A DNA stretch of 64,000 nucleotides from Ampullaceana balthica. Taxonomy: Eukaryota; Mollusca; Gastropoda; Lymnaeidae. The first letter of the stretch is position 1; the number at the start of each line of letters is the position of its first letter. Both the position numbers and the translations under genes were made by a program. Below, in pieces: positions 52,501-56,890 of the stretch. The stretch spans positions 414,535-478,534 of the forward strand of contig CALYLW010000127.1 of assembly GCA_944989445.1 (NCBI GenBank), read 5' to 3'. The notes below the pieces were generated by a model, which saw only the letters and a list, made by a program, of their open reading frames with translations, did not search any database and was not told the origin of the DNA.

Positions 52501-55500
52501 CTATACAAAAGATTATTGCACCCACAGACCATGCCAGTCTGCTGGCAATTTACGCAGCGTTCACATGCCACGGCTATAAGGGTAACACAATTCCCAGCCG
52601 CATTTGTTTCCCTAACTTGTGTTAGTTACCCATTCCGAGCTGGGTAGACTCAGGGACATCCTAGGCCCCGGGGACTAATTCCTGCCTCCGCGAAGATTCA
52701 AACTCATGACCATCGGTTCGCCAGCCAAGCGACATACCACTCAACTACCATGTTTAATGTCATCAGGATTGGTGGAGTATTTGGCCAGCTGTAGAATTTT
52801 TATAAAGATGGGTGCCAAAAATGTGTGTCCTCCCCAGAATGCTCACACACTTGCTACGCCACTGAATTGTATATTTGCATCACTAGGTCTTTAGTGGTAA
52901 TGAATAATTCAAAACGTGAAGACGTCAATGTAGCTTAAACAAATGTTGGACCAGAATTTTCGAAGCGGGAAATTTCACCGAATATTTCCCACGTATACAA
53001 ATAAGGACCAATTGGTATGCTCATCACTCACAGGCGTAATATGTTTGTACCTTGTGGCTGGTACTTAGGGATCACGGTGTCAAGTTATCACTATAAATAT
53101 AAGCTGTCACAAGTTCGATAAACCGTTGGAGGAACAAACAAAGCAAGGGGAAGAAACGCGGGACGAGAAGTCAACCTAGAGATAATGCGCCCATGCTAAG
53201 GCAAGGAGAAGAAGCTGATGTTCTTGGATTTGTAACATTTCCCGCAATATCAGGTTGTCAAATAGATTCTTAAACCTCAGAACACTGACCGAAAGATCAC
53301 ACTGTCCAGTTTTGATCGAAGACTCAACATTGCAAAAAAAGATGTTTGGCCACTTTAATGTGTGTTAAATGTAAGAAATGAAATGTAATTGTAACAAACA
53401 TAATTCACAGAAAAAGTGCCAACCTTTAATAAAATTATCACACAAAAATGTAGACAAATTGAAACAATGTATGAACTATGAACTTATTATTCACATTTAG
53501 AATGAATTTACCTACTTCTCATTATATGTTCTCTTTGCATCGCACTCTATCTGGCATGCATTAAACATGGTCCTCAACTTCAAATTGTTCTGGGTTTACT
53601 TTTATTTTTTATTTTACTTTATCATGTGGGGGAGAGGGTTCTATTATATAGATTGCCAATGGTATAGAAAAAGTGTTTGCTGTAAACGCCACCCCACCAC
53701 ACACATAAAACTGACTCTAGCAACATAGCTATACTGAGACAGACTCCACTGCCCTCAGACATTTTACTTTGAAACAGGCCTAACGCGTTAAATGTGATGA
53801 ATTCCCATGACGCATGCGGGAAGACAGAAGCTCTAATAAATAGAAGTAAAAAAAATATTTTTAAAAACCACGTTTTTACAATCGGACTAAAAAGAAGAAA
53901 ATAAGTTAAAACTTATTAGTTCAAGTACTTCGATTTAATATGACTAAAAACGTGGGGCGGGCGCTTATGAGGTTTAACATATGCGGTTCACTCATTCTCT
54001 CACTTATAGATCTCACTTTTGCCTTCTAAATTAGAAATCTTTAATTTTTATACCAAACACCCGCCCCACCTCTATTTATTTTACCAAACACCTCACAAGC
54101 GCCCGCCCAATGTCTTAAAAACATTGTGATGTGGTCACGGGGGGAACTCACGGATGTCAACAAAAGCCGACGGTACAGATGCTTTTATATAGACTATAGA
54201 TAAACTAAAAAGTTCAATAATTTAATAACGGTACATTCGATCGATCTGAAATTTCAATACAATGCATTGTCATCCAAGATCTATATGTGGGTTTTTTTCA
54301 GATCTCTAGGACCATCAGAAATGGTTATATCTTACGATACCAGATTTGAAAAAATCTTAGACAAACAGGAACGAAAGCGAGTTAATAAAACGTGGTTAAT
54401 AATCAAAATATATATCTTCTGTTCTTAAACCTAGGTGGCTAAATGATTCGAAACAAAAAGCCTCTTGAATTTTATTTTATTTTTCAAATATTTAAGTTTT
54501 GATAACACAAACACATTTAGAAAGTTGCGTAAAATATATAGAAAAAAAAATTGCTTTAATGAAAATATTTCAAGTTTGATGAGAACAATATTTTTTTTTA
54601 CTGGACAATTAAGCAATCTACTTTCACACATCTGTCATTACGTCATTGTTATAGATTTATTTATTAGTACTTTTCAGTAAAGACTTAAAATTGTATTCTT
54701 TTAAGACATTTTCAAGCATTAGCGTAAAAAAAAGTGTGTGCTTTATCTGTGATCTTGAAATCGTTTACGACCATTTGTTAGAGTGATTAAGAACCCTTGA
54801 AGAAGACAGAAAGCAAATGTTTCTTTTGTATCGCTATTATTGAAGAAGCTGAGAATGATGTGTATTAATTATTCAATAAACGGGAGAAATGTTTTCACAT
54901 GACTTTTCCCGACCGACCAAATGCTTCTGTCATCATTTTTTCCCTTTCTGTCAAGGGATTTATCTTAGGGATCTAAAGAAGTGTATCTATCTGACTGCTG
55001 GAATGATTCGGGCCCTGAAACCCACCTTCAAACAATGGAATAGATTATTATTTGTCAATAAACTTAATCCGAGCTTGAATTTCCTTTCTAGCTTCAAACT
55101 CTGGTGTGTCATTGATGAACTGATTCTGAATGTTGTATTATATAATTATATCCTTTTGAAACTTAATAGCCCATGTATTCCAGCATTTTCAAGGCTGTTA
55201 TCCCATGCTGTCACCAAACTTCAATGAAGCCCAGTTAAACCATTCTTCAACAGCTCTACTATTGTGTTGTTGTTTTTATTCCATAGAAAATATCACGACC
55301 ATTCATTCACTCGTCGTTTTAGCCTGTTAGGTGAGTTCGGAGATGGCTGGCGAGACCAACCCGAGTGTATTTGTATTCAGGTGCAGGTTGGTGCAAAACT
55401 TCAATCTTTTTGTTGGAGGTGGTGAGGTTAAATTAAGTTGCATGCTTTTGAAGACAAAGTCCATGACATGCTCCATGACTGCCTCTGAGGTGGAGTTGAT

Positions 55501-56890
55501 GGCACAGTCATCAGCGAACCAGAATTCTCCGATTTTCTCAGCCTGGGTCGTTGGAGCCTTCTCAGGTTTTAACACTTTCCCATCATGTCTGTACCGGAGC
55601 TTTATCCCAAATGCCACGGCCCTGAATGCGTCCATGAGCATGGCGGAGAAAAGGAAGCTCAAGAGGATAGGTGCCAGGAAACTTCTTTGCTTTAAGCTAT
55701 GTTACACCAAGGTTTTACAGCCATGTTACTATGTTACGCCAAGGTTTTACAGCCATGTTACTATGTTACGCCAAGGTTTTACAGCCATGTTACTATGTTA
55801 CACCAATGTTTTACAGCCATGTTACTATGTTACGCCAAGGTTTTACAGCCATGTTACTATGTTAGACCAAGGTTTTACAGCCATGTTACTATGTTACACC
55901 AATGTTTTACAGCCATGTTACTATGTTACACCAATGTTTTACAGCCATGTTACTATTTTACACCAATGTTTTACAGCCATGTTACTATGTTACACCAATG
56001 TTTTACAGCCATGTTACTATGTTACACCAATGTTTTACAGCCATGTTACTATGTTACACCAAGGTTTTACAGCCATGTTACTATGTTACGCCAAGGTTTT
56101 ACAGCCATGTTACTATGTTACGCCAATGTTTTAAAGCCATGTTACTATGTTACACCAAGGTTTTACAGCCATGTTACTATGTTACACCAAGGTTTTACAG
56201 CCATGTTACTATGTTACACCAAGGTTTTACAGCCATGTTACTATCTTACACCAATGTTTTACAGCCATTTTACTATATTACACAAAGGTTTTACAGCCAT
56301 GTTACTATGTTACACCAAGGTTTTACAGCCATATTACTATGTTACGCCAAGTTCTTACAGCCATGTTACTATGTTACAAGTTACGCCAAGGTTTTACAGC
56401 CATGTTACTATGTTACGCCAAGGTTTTACAGCCATGTTGCCACACGCTTCCACTGTTAAAAAGTTATATGAGTGGCAACAATGAACAAATTTATTTTACA
56501 CGTAGCCCCAACCCCAATCCAGATGAGCCCACTTCCCTTTTAATAGTTGAGATTTTTGGAGTTCAGATACTACAAACTGTTTTTGAGATCCGATCTTGAA
56601 AAAACCTAATCGAAATCCCAGCTAATAATTCCAATATTGCTTTTAGTTTTCCTTTATTCATTTTATATCATTGTTGAAAGGGGGAGCAAAGCGGGGTCAG
56701 AAGTCAACCTTTTTGAAAGCTAGATCGGTGTTAAAATATTATTGCTTTATATCAATATGTCATTCCATTTGCTACTTGAACGCCACGTAAAACTTATTTT
56801 ACTGAGATTAAAAATCAGCCGTTACTTACTAAGAGTGTCCTCTTCCGGTTGAGAGGGGCACATTTCTTCTGTTTCGTTGAATTCCTCCAT
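10716..56890 (-). CDS. Class B (secretin-like) neuropeptide-type GPCR gene, 12 exons
   Basis: Minus-strand gene assembled from exons 56890-56830, 26345-26274, 22315-22296, 21683-21592, 21226-21109, 19893-19734, 18906-18779, 17506-17421, 16808-16691, 15779-15741, 15037-14926 and 10822-10716. Every junction has AG/GT borders and the phases join into one 371-codon frame (370 aa plus stop). By residue: glycosylatable N-terminus 1-51, TM1 about 55-80, TM2 92-112, TM3 125-152, TM4 166-190, TM5 205-233, TM6 248-268, TM7 275-293, helix 8 from 299. C125 before TM3 and C196 in ECL2 form the expected disulfide pair; TM3 carries NFSWMFVEGLHLH, the class B signature. Receptors of this class bind peptide hormones at the plasma membrane and usually couple to Gs/cAMP. 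The short third intracellular loop and FILR in TM2 resemble CRF/DH44-type receptors, but the subfamily is not settled. Odd points: no signal peptide, an incomplete hormone-binding domain and a 30-kb first intron. Confidence 0.85.
11005..11390. repeat. 34-bp tandem repeat, about 11 copies
   Basis: The unit contains GTAAATATCTACCTTTCCTG and TTTGAGACAATGAT. Copies are nearly identical, which suggests recent expansion. It lies in receptor intron 11. Confidence 0.97.
12065..12566. repeat. Irregular repeat cluster with GGCGCC palindromes
   Basis: Four units start CAAAAGCCCAA (12137, 12249, 12357, 12497) and continue CTTGTATGATAAATACG and GTACACAAAGTA. GC-rich CTGCGGCGCCCAC-type blocks precede three of them. 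Spacing is 108-140 bp. Confidence 0.85.
12567..13513. other. No gene seen; one end of an inverted repeat pair
   Basis: About 13009-13065 (GCCGGTGTCACGAAATAAAG, then CTCCCC) resembles the reverse complement of about 14575-14632. Otherwise AT-rich intron 11. Confidence 0.45.
13514..13903. mobile_element. hAT-type MITE with 8-bp target duplication
   Basis: Ends CAGACGCGTCACTAAGG and, inverted, CCTATTGACGCCTCTG. Flanks CCTCTCAC and CGTCTCAC agree at 7 of 8 positions. The 102-codon frame inside has no family motif and is ignored. Confidence 0.8.
14718..14723 (-). promoter_or_regulatory. Candidate poly(A) signal for short receptor form
   Basis: AATAAA on the minus strand about 156 nt downstream of the read-through stop at 14879. 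It would support an exon 11-terminated transcript. AT-rich context makes chance occurrence likely. Confidence 0.25.
14926..15037 (-). CDS. Receptor exon 11 (helix 8 and tail); may read through to 14879
   Basis: The acceptor ends TTTTGTTTCAG. It begins VRKAIKRWWTRYRDSRS, the basic helix 8 that follows TM7, then a Ser/Thr/Arg-rich tail likely to be phosphorylated. A donor A|GTGAGA at 14925-14920 leaves phase 1 and fits exon 12. Without splicing, the frame continues 15 codons more to TGA at 14881-14879, and an AATAAA lies about 156 nt further on, so two C-termini are possible. Confidence 0.88.
15052..15143. repeat. 46-bp direct duplication next to exon 11
   Basis: AAGTACGTATGTC(T/G)AAGC and the following bases are repeated once, 15 bp upstream of the exon 11 acceptor on the minus strand. 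The polypyrimidine tract itself is not duplicated. Confidence 0.93.
15144..15740. other. Receptor intron 10; nothing recognised
   Basis: AT-rich intronic sequence without repeats that I recognise. Confidence 0.7.
15741..15779 (-). CDS. Receptor exon 10 (TM7, 39 nt)
   Basis: The acceptor ends TTTGATTTCCAG and the donor is GTAAGG. The 13-codon exon reads SIFVALYCMTNIE, equivalent to the class B TM7 FFVAxxYCFLNGE motif, and joins exactly in frame to VRKAIKRWW in exon 11. Short exons here are common in this family. Confidence 0.92.
15780..16690. other. Receptor intron 9
   Basis: Contains three 31-bp units at 16377-16468 (ACTGGTGATTATTTTACTGG, then about 11 more bases) and an ATT run near 15905. 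No other feature. Confidence 0.8.
16377..16468. repeat. 31-bp tandem repeat, 3 copies
   Basis: Units begin at 16377, 16408 and 16439 with a few substitutions. Confidence 0.93.
16691..16808 (-). CDS. Receptor exon 9 (TM6, ECL3)
   Basis: The acceptor ends TTTGTGTACACAG and the donor is GTGATG, a weaker but valid GT site. It encodes QTVKSTIVLGFLLGTINIIL, the K-x-T-x-x-L-x-x-LLG pattern of class B TM6, followed by a short loop and MAMFLPYTQ at the top of TM7. Confidence 0.92.
17421..17506 (-). CDS. Receptor exon 8 (TM5 end, ICL3)
   Basis: The acceptor ends CTGTCATCAG and the donor is GTGAGT. It encodes VNLVILLNLIRIVISKL and then a short polar loop ending CRKV. The N-R-I-x-x-x-KL arrangement is typical of the cytoplasmic end of class B TM5, where G-protein contacts lie. 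Two bases carry over to a Trp codon in exon 9. Confidence 0.93.
17507..18778. other. Receptor intron 7; nothing recognised
   Basis: AT-rich intron. Short open frames lack motifs. Confidence 0.65.
18779..18906 (-). CDS. Receptor exon 7 (TM4, ECL2, TM5 start)
   Basis: The acceptor ends TTTTGTTCCAG and the donor is GTATGT. It encodes VPGLVMICWVIVMQV (TM4), then PDICWF with the ECL2 Cys-Trp that pairs with TM3, then EKWLIFAPIIFVLM entering TM5. The first two bases complete a Val codon with exon 6. Confidence 0.93.
19246..19743. repeat. 38-bp minisatellite containing the exon 6 splice donor
   Basis: About 13 units with the phrase CACATTCCTTCAACTGTTAC and CTACCC(A/C)AACCTATAA (plus strand). On the minus strand each unit reads ATAGGTTGGG GTAGGTAACAG, the same as the end of exon 6 plus its donor. 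Two unit subtypes (CTTCAACTG and CCTCAACTA) form blocks, so amplification was local. A few units are 37 bp or have extra T. Confidence 0.95.
19734..19893 (-). CDS. Receptor exon 6 (TM3, ICL2, start of TM4)
   Basis: The acceptor ends TTTCATTTCAG. The 160-nt exon begins SWVCNLFFTIYEF, where the Cys is the conserved TM3 disulfide partner, and continues with NFSWMFVEGLHLHFILV, the strongest class B signature in the gene. It ends LLFYFIGW at the conserved IGWG of TM4. The donor GTAGGT at 19733-19728 lies inside a 38-bp minisatellite that repeats this donor about 13 times in the intron. An alternative donor 6 nt earlier is also in phase but would lose the conserved Gly-Trp. Confidence 0.95.
19975..20010. 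repeat. Left piece of a decayed minisatellite
   Basis: CCTTGACTGG-type words. The array resumes at 20735 after the SINE and the MITE-like insert, so those elements landed in it. Confidence 0.55.
20010..20305 (+). mobile_element. tRNA-derived SINE with LINE-type 3' tail, copy 1
   Basis: A tRNA-like head with an A box near 20023 (GAGTGGCAGCGCACTGG) and a perfect B box GGTTCGAATCC at 20060-20070, then a body, then a tail ATCTTCTGCATAGAAGGAGC…GATAAG matching the 3' end of the LINEs at 1-155 and 60738-60795. The family is transcribed by RNA polymerase III and mobilised by LINE enzymes. Two more copies lie on the minus strand at 51284-51480 and 52468-52755. Confidence 0.9.
20308..20732. mobile_element. 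Probable hAT-like MITE (CAGGGCC…GGGCCTG)
   Basis: GC-rich ends around an AT-rich core. Inside the left end a 17-bp unit CAGCCAGCCTAGGGGCC is repeated about three times (20349-20392). No target duplication could be matched, so the boundaries are uncertain. Confidence 0.45.
20735..21000. repeat. Decayed minisatellite (CTTGACTGGGTAGCC-like)
   Basis: Many imperfect copies of TTGA-TGGGTAGCC with 20-40 bp spacing in receptor intron 5. Confidence 0.6.
21109..21226 (-). CDS. Receptor exon 5 (ICL1, TM2, ECL1)
   Basis: The acceptor ends TTATTTTCAG and the donor is GTAGGT. It encodes SVQNTRIKIHKNLIASFILR, then RFTMKSCLFGIYVFK and a short first extracellular loop. The basic ICL1 followed by HxNLIxSFILR is the class B TM2 pattern. 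The loop before the TM3 cysteine is much shorter than in many vertebrate members. Confidence 0.9.
21592..21683 (-). CDS. Receptor exon 4 (TM1)
   Basis: The acceptor ends TTCCTCAG and the donor is GTAAGT. The 92-nt exon encodes 30 residues plus two bases, starting RAQELANIYFYLSVV and running through a leucine-rich helix to ITLTRF. Placement just before a cytoplasmic basic stretch fits TM1 of a class B receptor. It joins exon 5 through a split Lys codon. Confidence 0.85.
21816..21970. repeat. (TA)n and (CATA)n microsatellites
   Basis: Two TA runs (about 21816-21850 and 21868-21903) separated by CTTTCTACC-type sequence, then ATACATACATAC near 21955. Confidence 0.95.
21970..22153. mobile_element. 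MITE-like element (GGTCGGTCTTA…TAAGACCGGCC)
   Basis: Short inverted ends with GC-rich subterminal blocks and an AT-rich centre. It lies in receptor intron 3. Confidence 0.6.
22296..22315 (-). CDS. Receptor exon 3 (20-nt microexon)
   Basis: A 20-nt exon between an acceptor ending ATTCTAG and a consensus donor GTGAGT (22295-22290). It contributes EYRHLQ just before TM1. Its phase links exon 2 (one carried base, giving Ser) to exon 4 (phase 0). The microexon is inferred from splice signals and reading frame; the sequence is too short for similarity evidence. Confidence 0.5.
22529..23491 (+). mobile_element. Non-autonomous Helitron A with (TTG)n core
   Basis: The 5' end is A|TCTCTATATATATAAGAGG. 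The 3' end is hairpin CCCGG-GAGAAG-CCGGG followed by TACTTGCCCCTAG|T, a textbook Helitron terminus. After a unique 5' part of about 300 bp (GTGAAATTTGGTACACG, ATATGAGCTATATAAAAT) the body is almost purely G and T. No Rep/helicase is encoded. Confidence 0.85.
23494..24404 (+). mobile_element. Non-autonomous Helitron B, tandem to A
   Basis: Same 5' module and the same 3' end, with stem ACCCGG/CCGGGT and CTAG at 24401-24404. It starts within about 10 bp of the end of copy A. An island CCCTTGCCCTGCGACGACAA separates two (TTG)n blocks. Confidence 0.85.
24405..25324 (+). mobile_element. Non-autonomous Helitron C, tandem to B
   Basis: Its 5' end (ATACATATAAGACGCATTTG) directly follows the CTAG of B. 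Its 3' stem has one mismatch, and it ends CTAG at 25321-25324. The ATGTCCTTCATG island occurs twice here, showing internal duplication. Confidence 0.82.
25553..25676. mobile_element. Foldback element, ~45-bp arms
   Basis: TGTGAATAAGTC…GAGTTATAAAAGTAATA pairs with TATTACTTTTATAACTC…GACTTATTCACA, with a spacer of about 35 bp. It lies in receptor intron 2. Confidence 0.9.
25902..26179. mobile_element. MITE with GGG(A/C)CCGTCCATAAAGTACGTCACGC ends
   Basis: Inverted ends (left ACATAAAGTACGTCACGC; right GCGTGACGTACTTTATGG then ACGGCCCC). The interior has G-rich runs and TGTGACAG words. Related to 3972-6093. Confidence 0.85.
26274..26345 (-). CDS. Receptor exon 2 (partial hormone-receptor-domain-like segment)
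   Basis: The acceptor is a pyrimidine-rich tract ending CCCCAG and the donor is GTAAGT at 26273-26268. The 72-nt exon reads IRNETLDCWNTTFPNSTD followed by IFLCC. Cys-Trp followed by a Pro and a further Cys resembles the CW..P...C core of the class B hormone-receptor domain. NET, NTT and NST are three glycosylation sequons. Phases (1 in, 1 out) match both exon 1 and the 20-nt exon 3. The usual later part of the domain, with a Gly-x-Trp and a last Cys, was not found between this exon and TM1. Confidence 0.6.
26715..31141. repeat. 4.4-kb satellite, 29-bp unit, about 150 copies
   Basis: The unit is GTCCCCACAGTGTAGTACTT then TACATTGAA. Variants: GTAGCAC for GTAGTAC, TTTA for TTGA, CCCCCAG for CCCACAG. 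A 30-bp variant (extra G, AAGTGCCCC) forms blocks at about 28310-28510 (7 copies) and 29410-29530 (4 copies). Both blocks are preceded by the same CATTTAAG variant, 1112 bp apart, indicating duplication of a larger block. Open frames occur only over the 30-bp blocks because 30 is divisible by 3. It lies in receptor intron 1. Confidence 0.98.
31142..31621. other. Unique spacer between satellites
   Basis: No repeat or exon recognised. Confidence 0.6.
31622..32475. repeat. Satellite of mixed 22- and 31-bp units
   Basis: The core TGTGGCTCATGTCACATT is followed either by ACAG (short unit) or by GTTTGCATTACAG (long unit), in irregular order. The last 230 bp use a variant GCCCATGTCACA. The plus strand is free of stops in all frames for long stretches, so the 310-, 217- and 117-codon frames are artefacts. 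Confidence 0.96.
32476..35339. other. Receptor intron 1 segment; no gene confirmed
   Basis: A plus-strand acceptor-like TTTTGTTAATGCAG (about 32611) is followed by a 56-codon open stretch (VHVDETYNLS…), which I do not recognise. A possible hAT terminal piece (GGGCGTAGCGTGGGTGGGGC) lies near 33077. Otherwise AT-rich. Confidence 0.4.
35340..35460. repeat. ~60-bp direct duplication
   Basis: TGTAACAGGTG…ACCACTTCTGACACC occurs twice with small changes. Confidence 0.8.
35950..36426 (+). mobile_element. Diverged AAATCCCTTATAT-family MITE, copy 2
   Basis: Shares GAGCTGAAATTTTGCA, TTTCAGATCGATCG and TTAGTTATGTCTCGTACATAAAGGATTTATAG with the family. A GCGGTGCGTATTAT-like phrase occurs about three times inside. 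Confidence 0.7.
37028..37218 (+). mobile_element. Second SINE family, internally deleted copy
   Basis: Matches the reverse complement of 50405-50650 (GATAGCGAAGTCGATAGTG…GAACCCCCTACGA…GGTTATGGGACACAC) but lacks the anticodon-arm-like part. It ends in a CA-rich tail. Confidence 0.75.
37219..38825. other. Receptor intron 1 segment; no gene seen
   Basis: Includes a (CA)n run at 37504-37540. Short open frames near 37089 and 37888 lack motifs. Confidence 0.55.
38826..38905. mobile_element. Probable hAT terminal fragment
   Basis: CAGTGGCGTAACAACGGG is a typical hAT end. A GGGCGCCACT about 60 bp later may be the inverted partner. No target duplication was found. Confidence 0.35.
39299..39761 (+). 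mobile_element. AAATCCCTTATAT-family MITE, copy 3
   Basis: The left end and body match copy 1 closely. The right end is degraded (CATAAGTGATTTATAG). Confidence 0.85.
39797..40510. mobile_element. Rearranged MITE copies 4/5 with inserted foldback
   Basis: A new left end starts at 39797 and is interrupted by a foldback at 39968. At 40341 the family reappears in reverse orientation (TATAAATCCCTTATATTTGA…ACATAACTAAAAG), so two copies face each other. Confidence 0.75.
39968..40181. mobile_element. Foldback element, ~88-bp arms
   Basis: GACAATGTAAAAG…GACTATAAGACTAG pairs with CTAGTCTTATAGTC…TTTACATTGTC. A spacer of about 40 bp separates the arms. Confidence 0.9.
40785..40935 (-). mobile_element. 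5' end fragment of the TAGGGCTGCG hAT family
   Basis: The reverse strand starts TAGGGCTGCGCAAATTAATG and keeps the subterminal GATTAATC motifs of the element at 4161-5843. The other end is missing. Confidence 0.75.
41573..42151 (+). CDS. Hypothetical 192-codon ORF, unrecognised
   Basis: The longest open frame in the window that is neither tandem repeat nor recognisable transposon. It contains a proline run (SPPPHPPPG), a Cys-x-x-Cys pair followed by aromatic and basic residues, and about six more cysteines. There is no signal peptide, membrane segment or family motif that I recognise. It sits in receptor intron 1 on the opposite strand, between a hAT end fragment and a LINE tail. It may be an orphan gene, a retrocopy or a decayed transposon ORF. 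Confidence 0.25.
   Translation: MFDFLLIPRKVRDENRVNIGGTLDFNQNLPSPPPHPPPGSSGRSICIRCKQQHWRFRYTYRYLVDHFIRQHFNQHLSSLDLCCLSTSVGIQPSEMLQRKGNVISRNFCLGIIWGNNSTEYEERGANPDIMTAVVILKYVPSYGRILRVGVYHCIGRYERIELRDKVNLVCGGFGSVSLNRYQNKFRLLCSKY
42262..42560 (-). pseudogene. LINE 3' end (tail-sharing family), minus copy
   Basis: The minus frame encodes YTNPRFSPLEIRAWNELPEQ then TRKANTLSTFKTLI, matching the frameshifted end of the ORF at 60139-60711. It is followed by the family 3' UTR (GATAAGCGTAGAATGC…ATCTTCTGTATAGG) and a GATAA-like tail. Confidence 0.85.
43106..43204. repeat. (GT)n microsatellite
   Basis: GT run with GC, TT and GA interruptions. Confidence 0.95.
43622..45143 (-). pseudogene. Full-length hAT transposon, dead, perfect 8-bp TSD
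   Basis: Ends CAAGGGTGGGCAAACT and AGTTTGCCCACCCCTG are flanked by identical TTCTACGC at 43614-43621 and 45144-45151. On the minus strand 44677-44255 encodes SVFKEYNLRRHYQKKE, the second half of a BED finger of the type seen in hAT proteins and GTF2IRD2-like genes, and then AHEMYVQVKSFQAKLSVF. A stop codon falls inside the upstream Cys region, and the catalytic domain is not recognisable. At 1522 bp it is much shorter than autonomous hATs. Confidence 0.88.
45152..47036. other. Receptor intron 1 segment; no gene seen
   Basis: AT-rich with T-rich and TTTG runs near 46400 and 46570. Confidence 0.6.
47037..47180 (-). CDS. Small ORF with signal-peptide-like start; possible alternative first exon
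   Basis: A 47-codon ORF starting MLFVWSLVTLTYALPSLWGA, a hydrophobic stretch like a signal peptide, in a locally GC-richer patch (about 47050-47370) of receptor intron 1. After ...FVPIL there is a TAG|GTCGAG donor-like site that leaves phase 1, the phase needed to join exon 2. The donor is weak. If used, it would give the receptor the missing signal peptide. This is inference only; the ORF is short enough to occur by chance. Confidence 0.25.
   Translation of the reverse strand: MLFVWSLVTLTYALPSLWGAATLIIGENNFVPILGRVTQPPTATKLD
47575..48089 (+). mobile_element. Small Helitron, second family, copy 1
   Basis: The 5' end is TCTCTATATATATATAATTC. The 3' end has stem GCGGC (48058-48062) and GCCGC (48072-48076), then GGGTCGTATCTAG|T. 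It contains a tRNA-like insertion at 47738-47810. Confidence 0.75.
47738..47810 (+). pseudogene. tRNA-Val-like sequence (tRNA pseudogene or SINE head)
   Basis: TAGTGTATTGGTTATCACG matches the tRNA-Val D-arm/A box, and GGTTCAAGCCC is a B box. The D stem pairs, but the anticodon stem, T stem and acceptor stem have mismatches. The anticodon position reads TGC. A run of nine T follows at once, a possible Pol III terminator. Not a functional tRNA by pairing. Confidence 0.65.
48098..48384 (+). mobile_element. Small Helitron, second family, copy 2
   Basis: Repeats CTCGCTGGGGTCGACCAATC and the TGCTGTTTGTGTCCGTTC region of copy 1, and ends GGCCGCGGATCGTATTTAG (CTAG changed to TTAG). It lies head-to-tail with copy 1. 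Confidence 0.65.
48385..49140. other. Receptor intron 1 segment; no gene seen
   Basis: AT-rich, nothing recognised. Confidence 0.6.
49145..49285 (+). pseudogene. LINE 3' end fragment with (TGA)n tail
   Basis: The plus frame ...LHELLAAAQNRHMWRLL… SMCSPQRPQRSRD then TGA resembles the last residues of an RTE-like LINE ORF, followed by TGATGATGATGATGATGAT. Severely 5'-truncated. Confidence 0.6.
49526..50074. mobile_element. DNA transposon remnant with GTATATACTC termini
   Basis: The left end CCGTATATACTCATTCTTTA and the right end (reverse complement CAGTATATACTCGTTCTAAA) are inverted copies, each continuing to GCCGACC. About 550 bp with no transposase. Superfamily not assigned. Confidence 0.7.
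50405..50650 (-). mobile_element. Second SINE family, fuller copy
   Basis: The reverse strand has a tRNA-like head (GATAGCGAAGTCAATAGTGC then GCTCGCCTCACAAGCTGAGG) with a degraded B box. Its body is shared with 37028-37218, and it ends near GGTTATGGGACACAC. Confidence 0.75.
50651..51283. other. Receptor intron 1 segment; no gene seen
   Basis: Nothing recognised. Confidence 0.6.
51284..51480 (-). mobile_element. tRNA-derived SINE, copy 2 (3'-truncated variant)
   Basis: The reverse strand has TTAGTGGTAGCGCGCTGGAC, then GGGATCGAGCC as a B box, and GTGAACGCTAC…ACTTGCC, as in the SINE at 20010. It stops at CATGGTCTG, before the LINE-type tail. Confidence 0.8.
51481..52467. other. Receptor intron 1 segment; no gene seen
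   Basis: AT-rich, nothing recognised. Confidence 0.6.
52468..52755 (-). mobile_element. tRNA-derived SINE, copy 3
   Basis: The reverse strand contains the A-box region GTTGAGTGGTATGTCGCTTG, a decayed B box AGTTTGAATCTTC, the body TGTCCCTGAGTC, and the full LINE-type tail TGCAATAATCTTTTGTATAG…GATAAGA. Confidence 0.85.
52756..53949. other. Receptor intron 1 segment; no gene seen
   Basis: AT-rich, nothing recognised. Confidence 0.6.
53950..54110. mobile_element. Foldback MITE (GGGCGGGCGCTTATGAGG ends)
   Basis: GGGGCGGGCGCTTATGAGG pairs with CCTCACAAGCGCCCGCCC. The interior repeats CACCCGCCCCACC-type words. Confidence 0.8.
54185..54420 (-). mobile_element. Diverged fragment of the AAATCCCTTATAT MITE family
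   Basis: GGTACATTCGATCGATCTGA and CAATGCATTGTC match the reverse of the family interior. The termini are lost. Confidence 0.5.
54421..55326. other. Receptor intron 1 segment; unrecognised 112-codon ORF
   Basis: The plus frame 54889-55227 is open but shows no family motif, and it lies between repeats. It could be an old LINE or host fragment. Confidence 0.3.
55327..55685 (-). pseudogene. LINE reverse transcriptase fragment
   Basis: The minus frame MSFLFSAMLMDAFR, GIKLRYRHDGKV and FWFADDCAINSTSEAVMEH covers the RT region around motif C, with FADD intact. Both ends are lost. The 5' side touches the 32-bp satellite. Confidence 0.85.
55697..56445. repeat. 32-bp satellite, about 23 copies
   Basis: The unit is CCAAGGTTTTACAGCCATGT plus TACTATGTTA and one or two variable bases (AC/GC). 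AAGG/AATG is the main variant. Frames of 150-267 codons across it are repeat artefacts. Confidence 0.97.
56830..56890 (-). CDS. Receptor exon 1 (start codon exon)
   Basis: ATG at 56890 has a favourable context (A at -3, G at +4) and an in-frame TGA 15 nt upstream, so it is a plausible true start. It encodes 20 residues beginning MEEFNETEEMCPSQPEEDTL plus one nucleotide, then a consensus donor GTAAGT at 56829-56824. The NET tripeptide is an N-glycosylation sequon, as expected for an extracellular N-terminus. Phase 1 at the donor fits the two leading bases of exon 2, giving Ile at the junction. The assignment to this gene is inference from phase and composition across a 30-kb gap. It could be the first exon of a different gene. 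Confidence 0.5.

Noticed and set aside
55331..56599. Plus-strand ORFs up to 267 codons
   Set aside because: Antisense of a LINE fragment joined to a 32-bp satellite.
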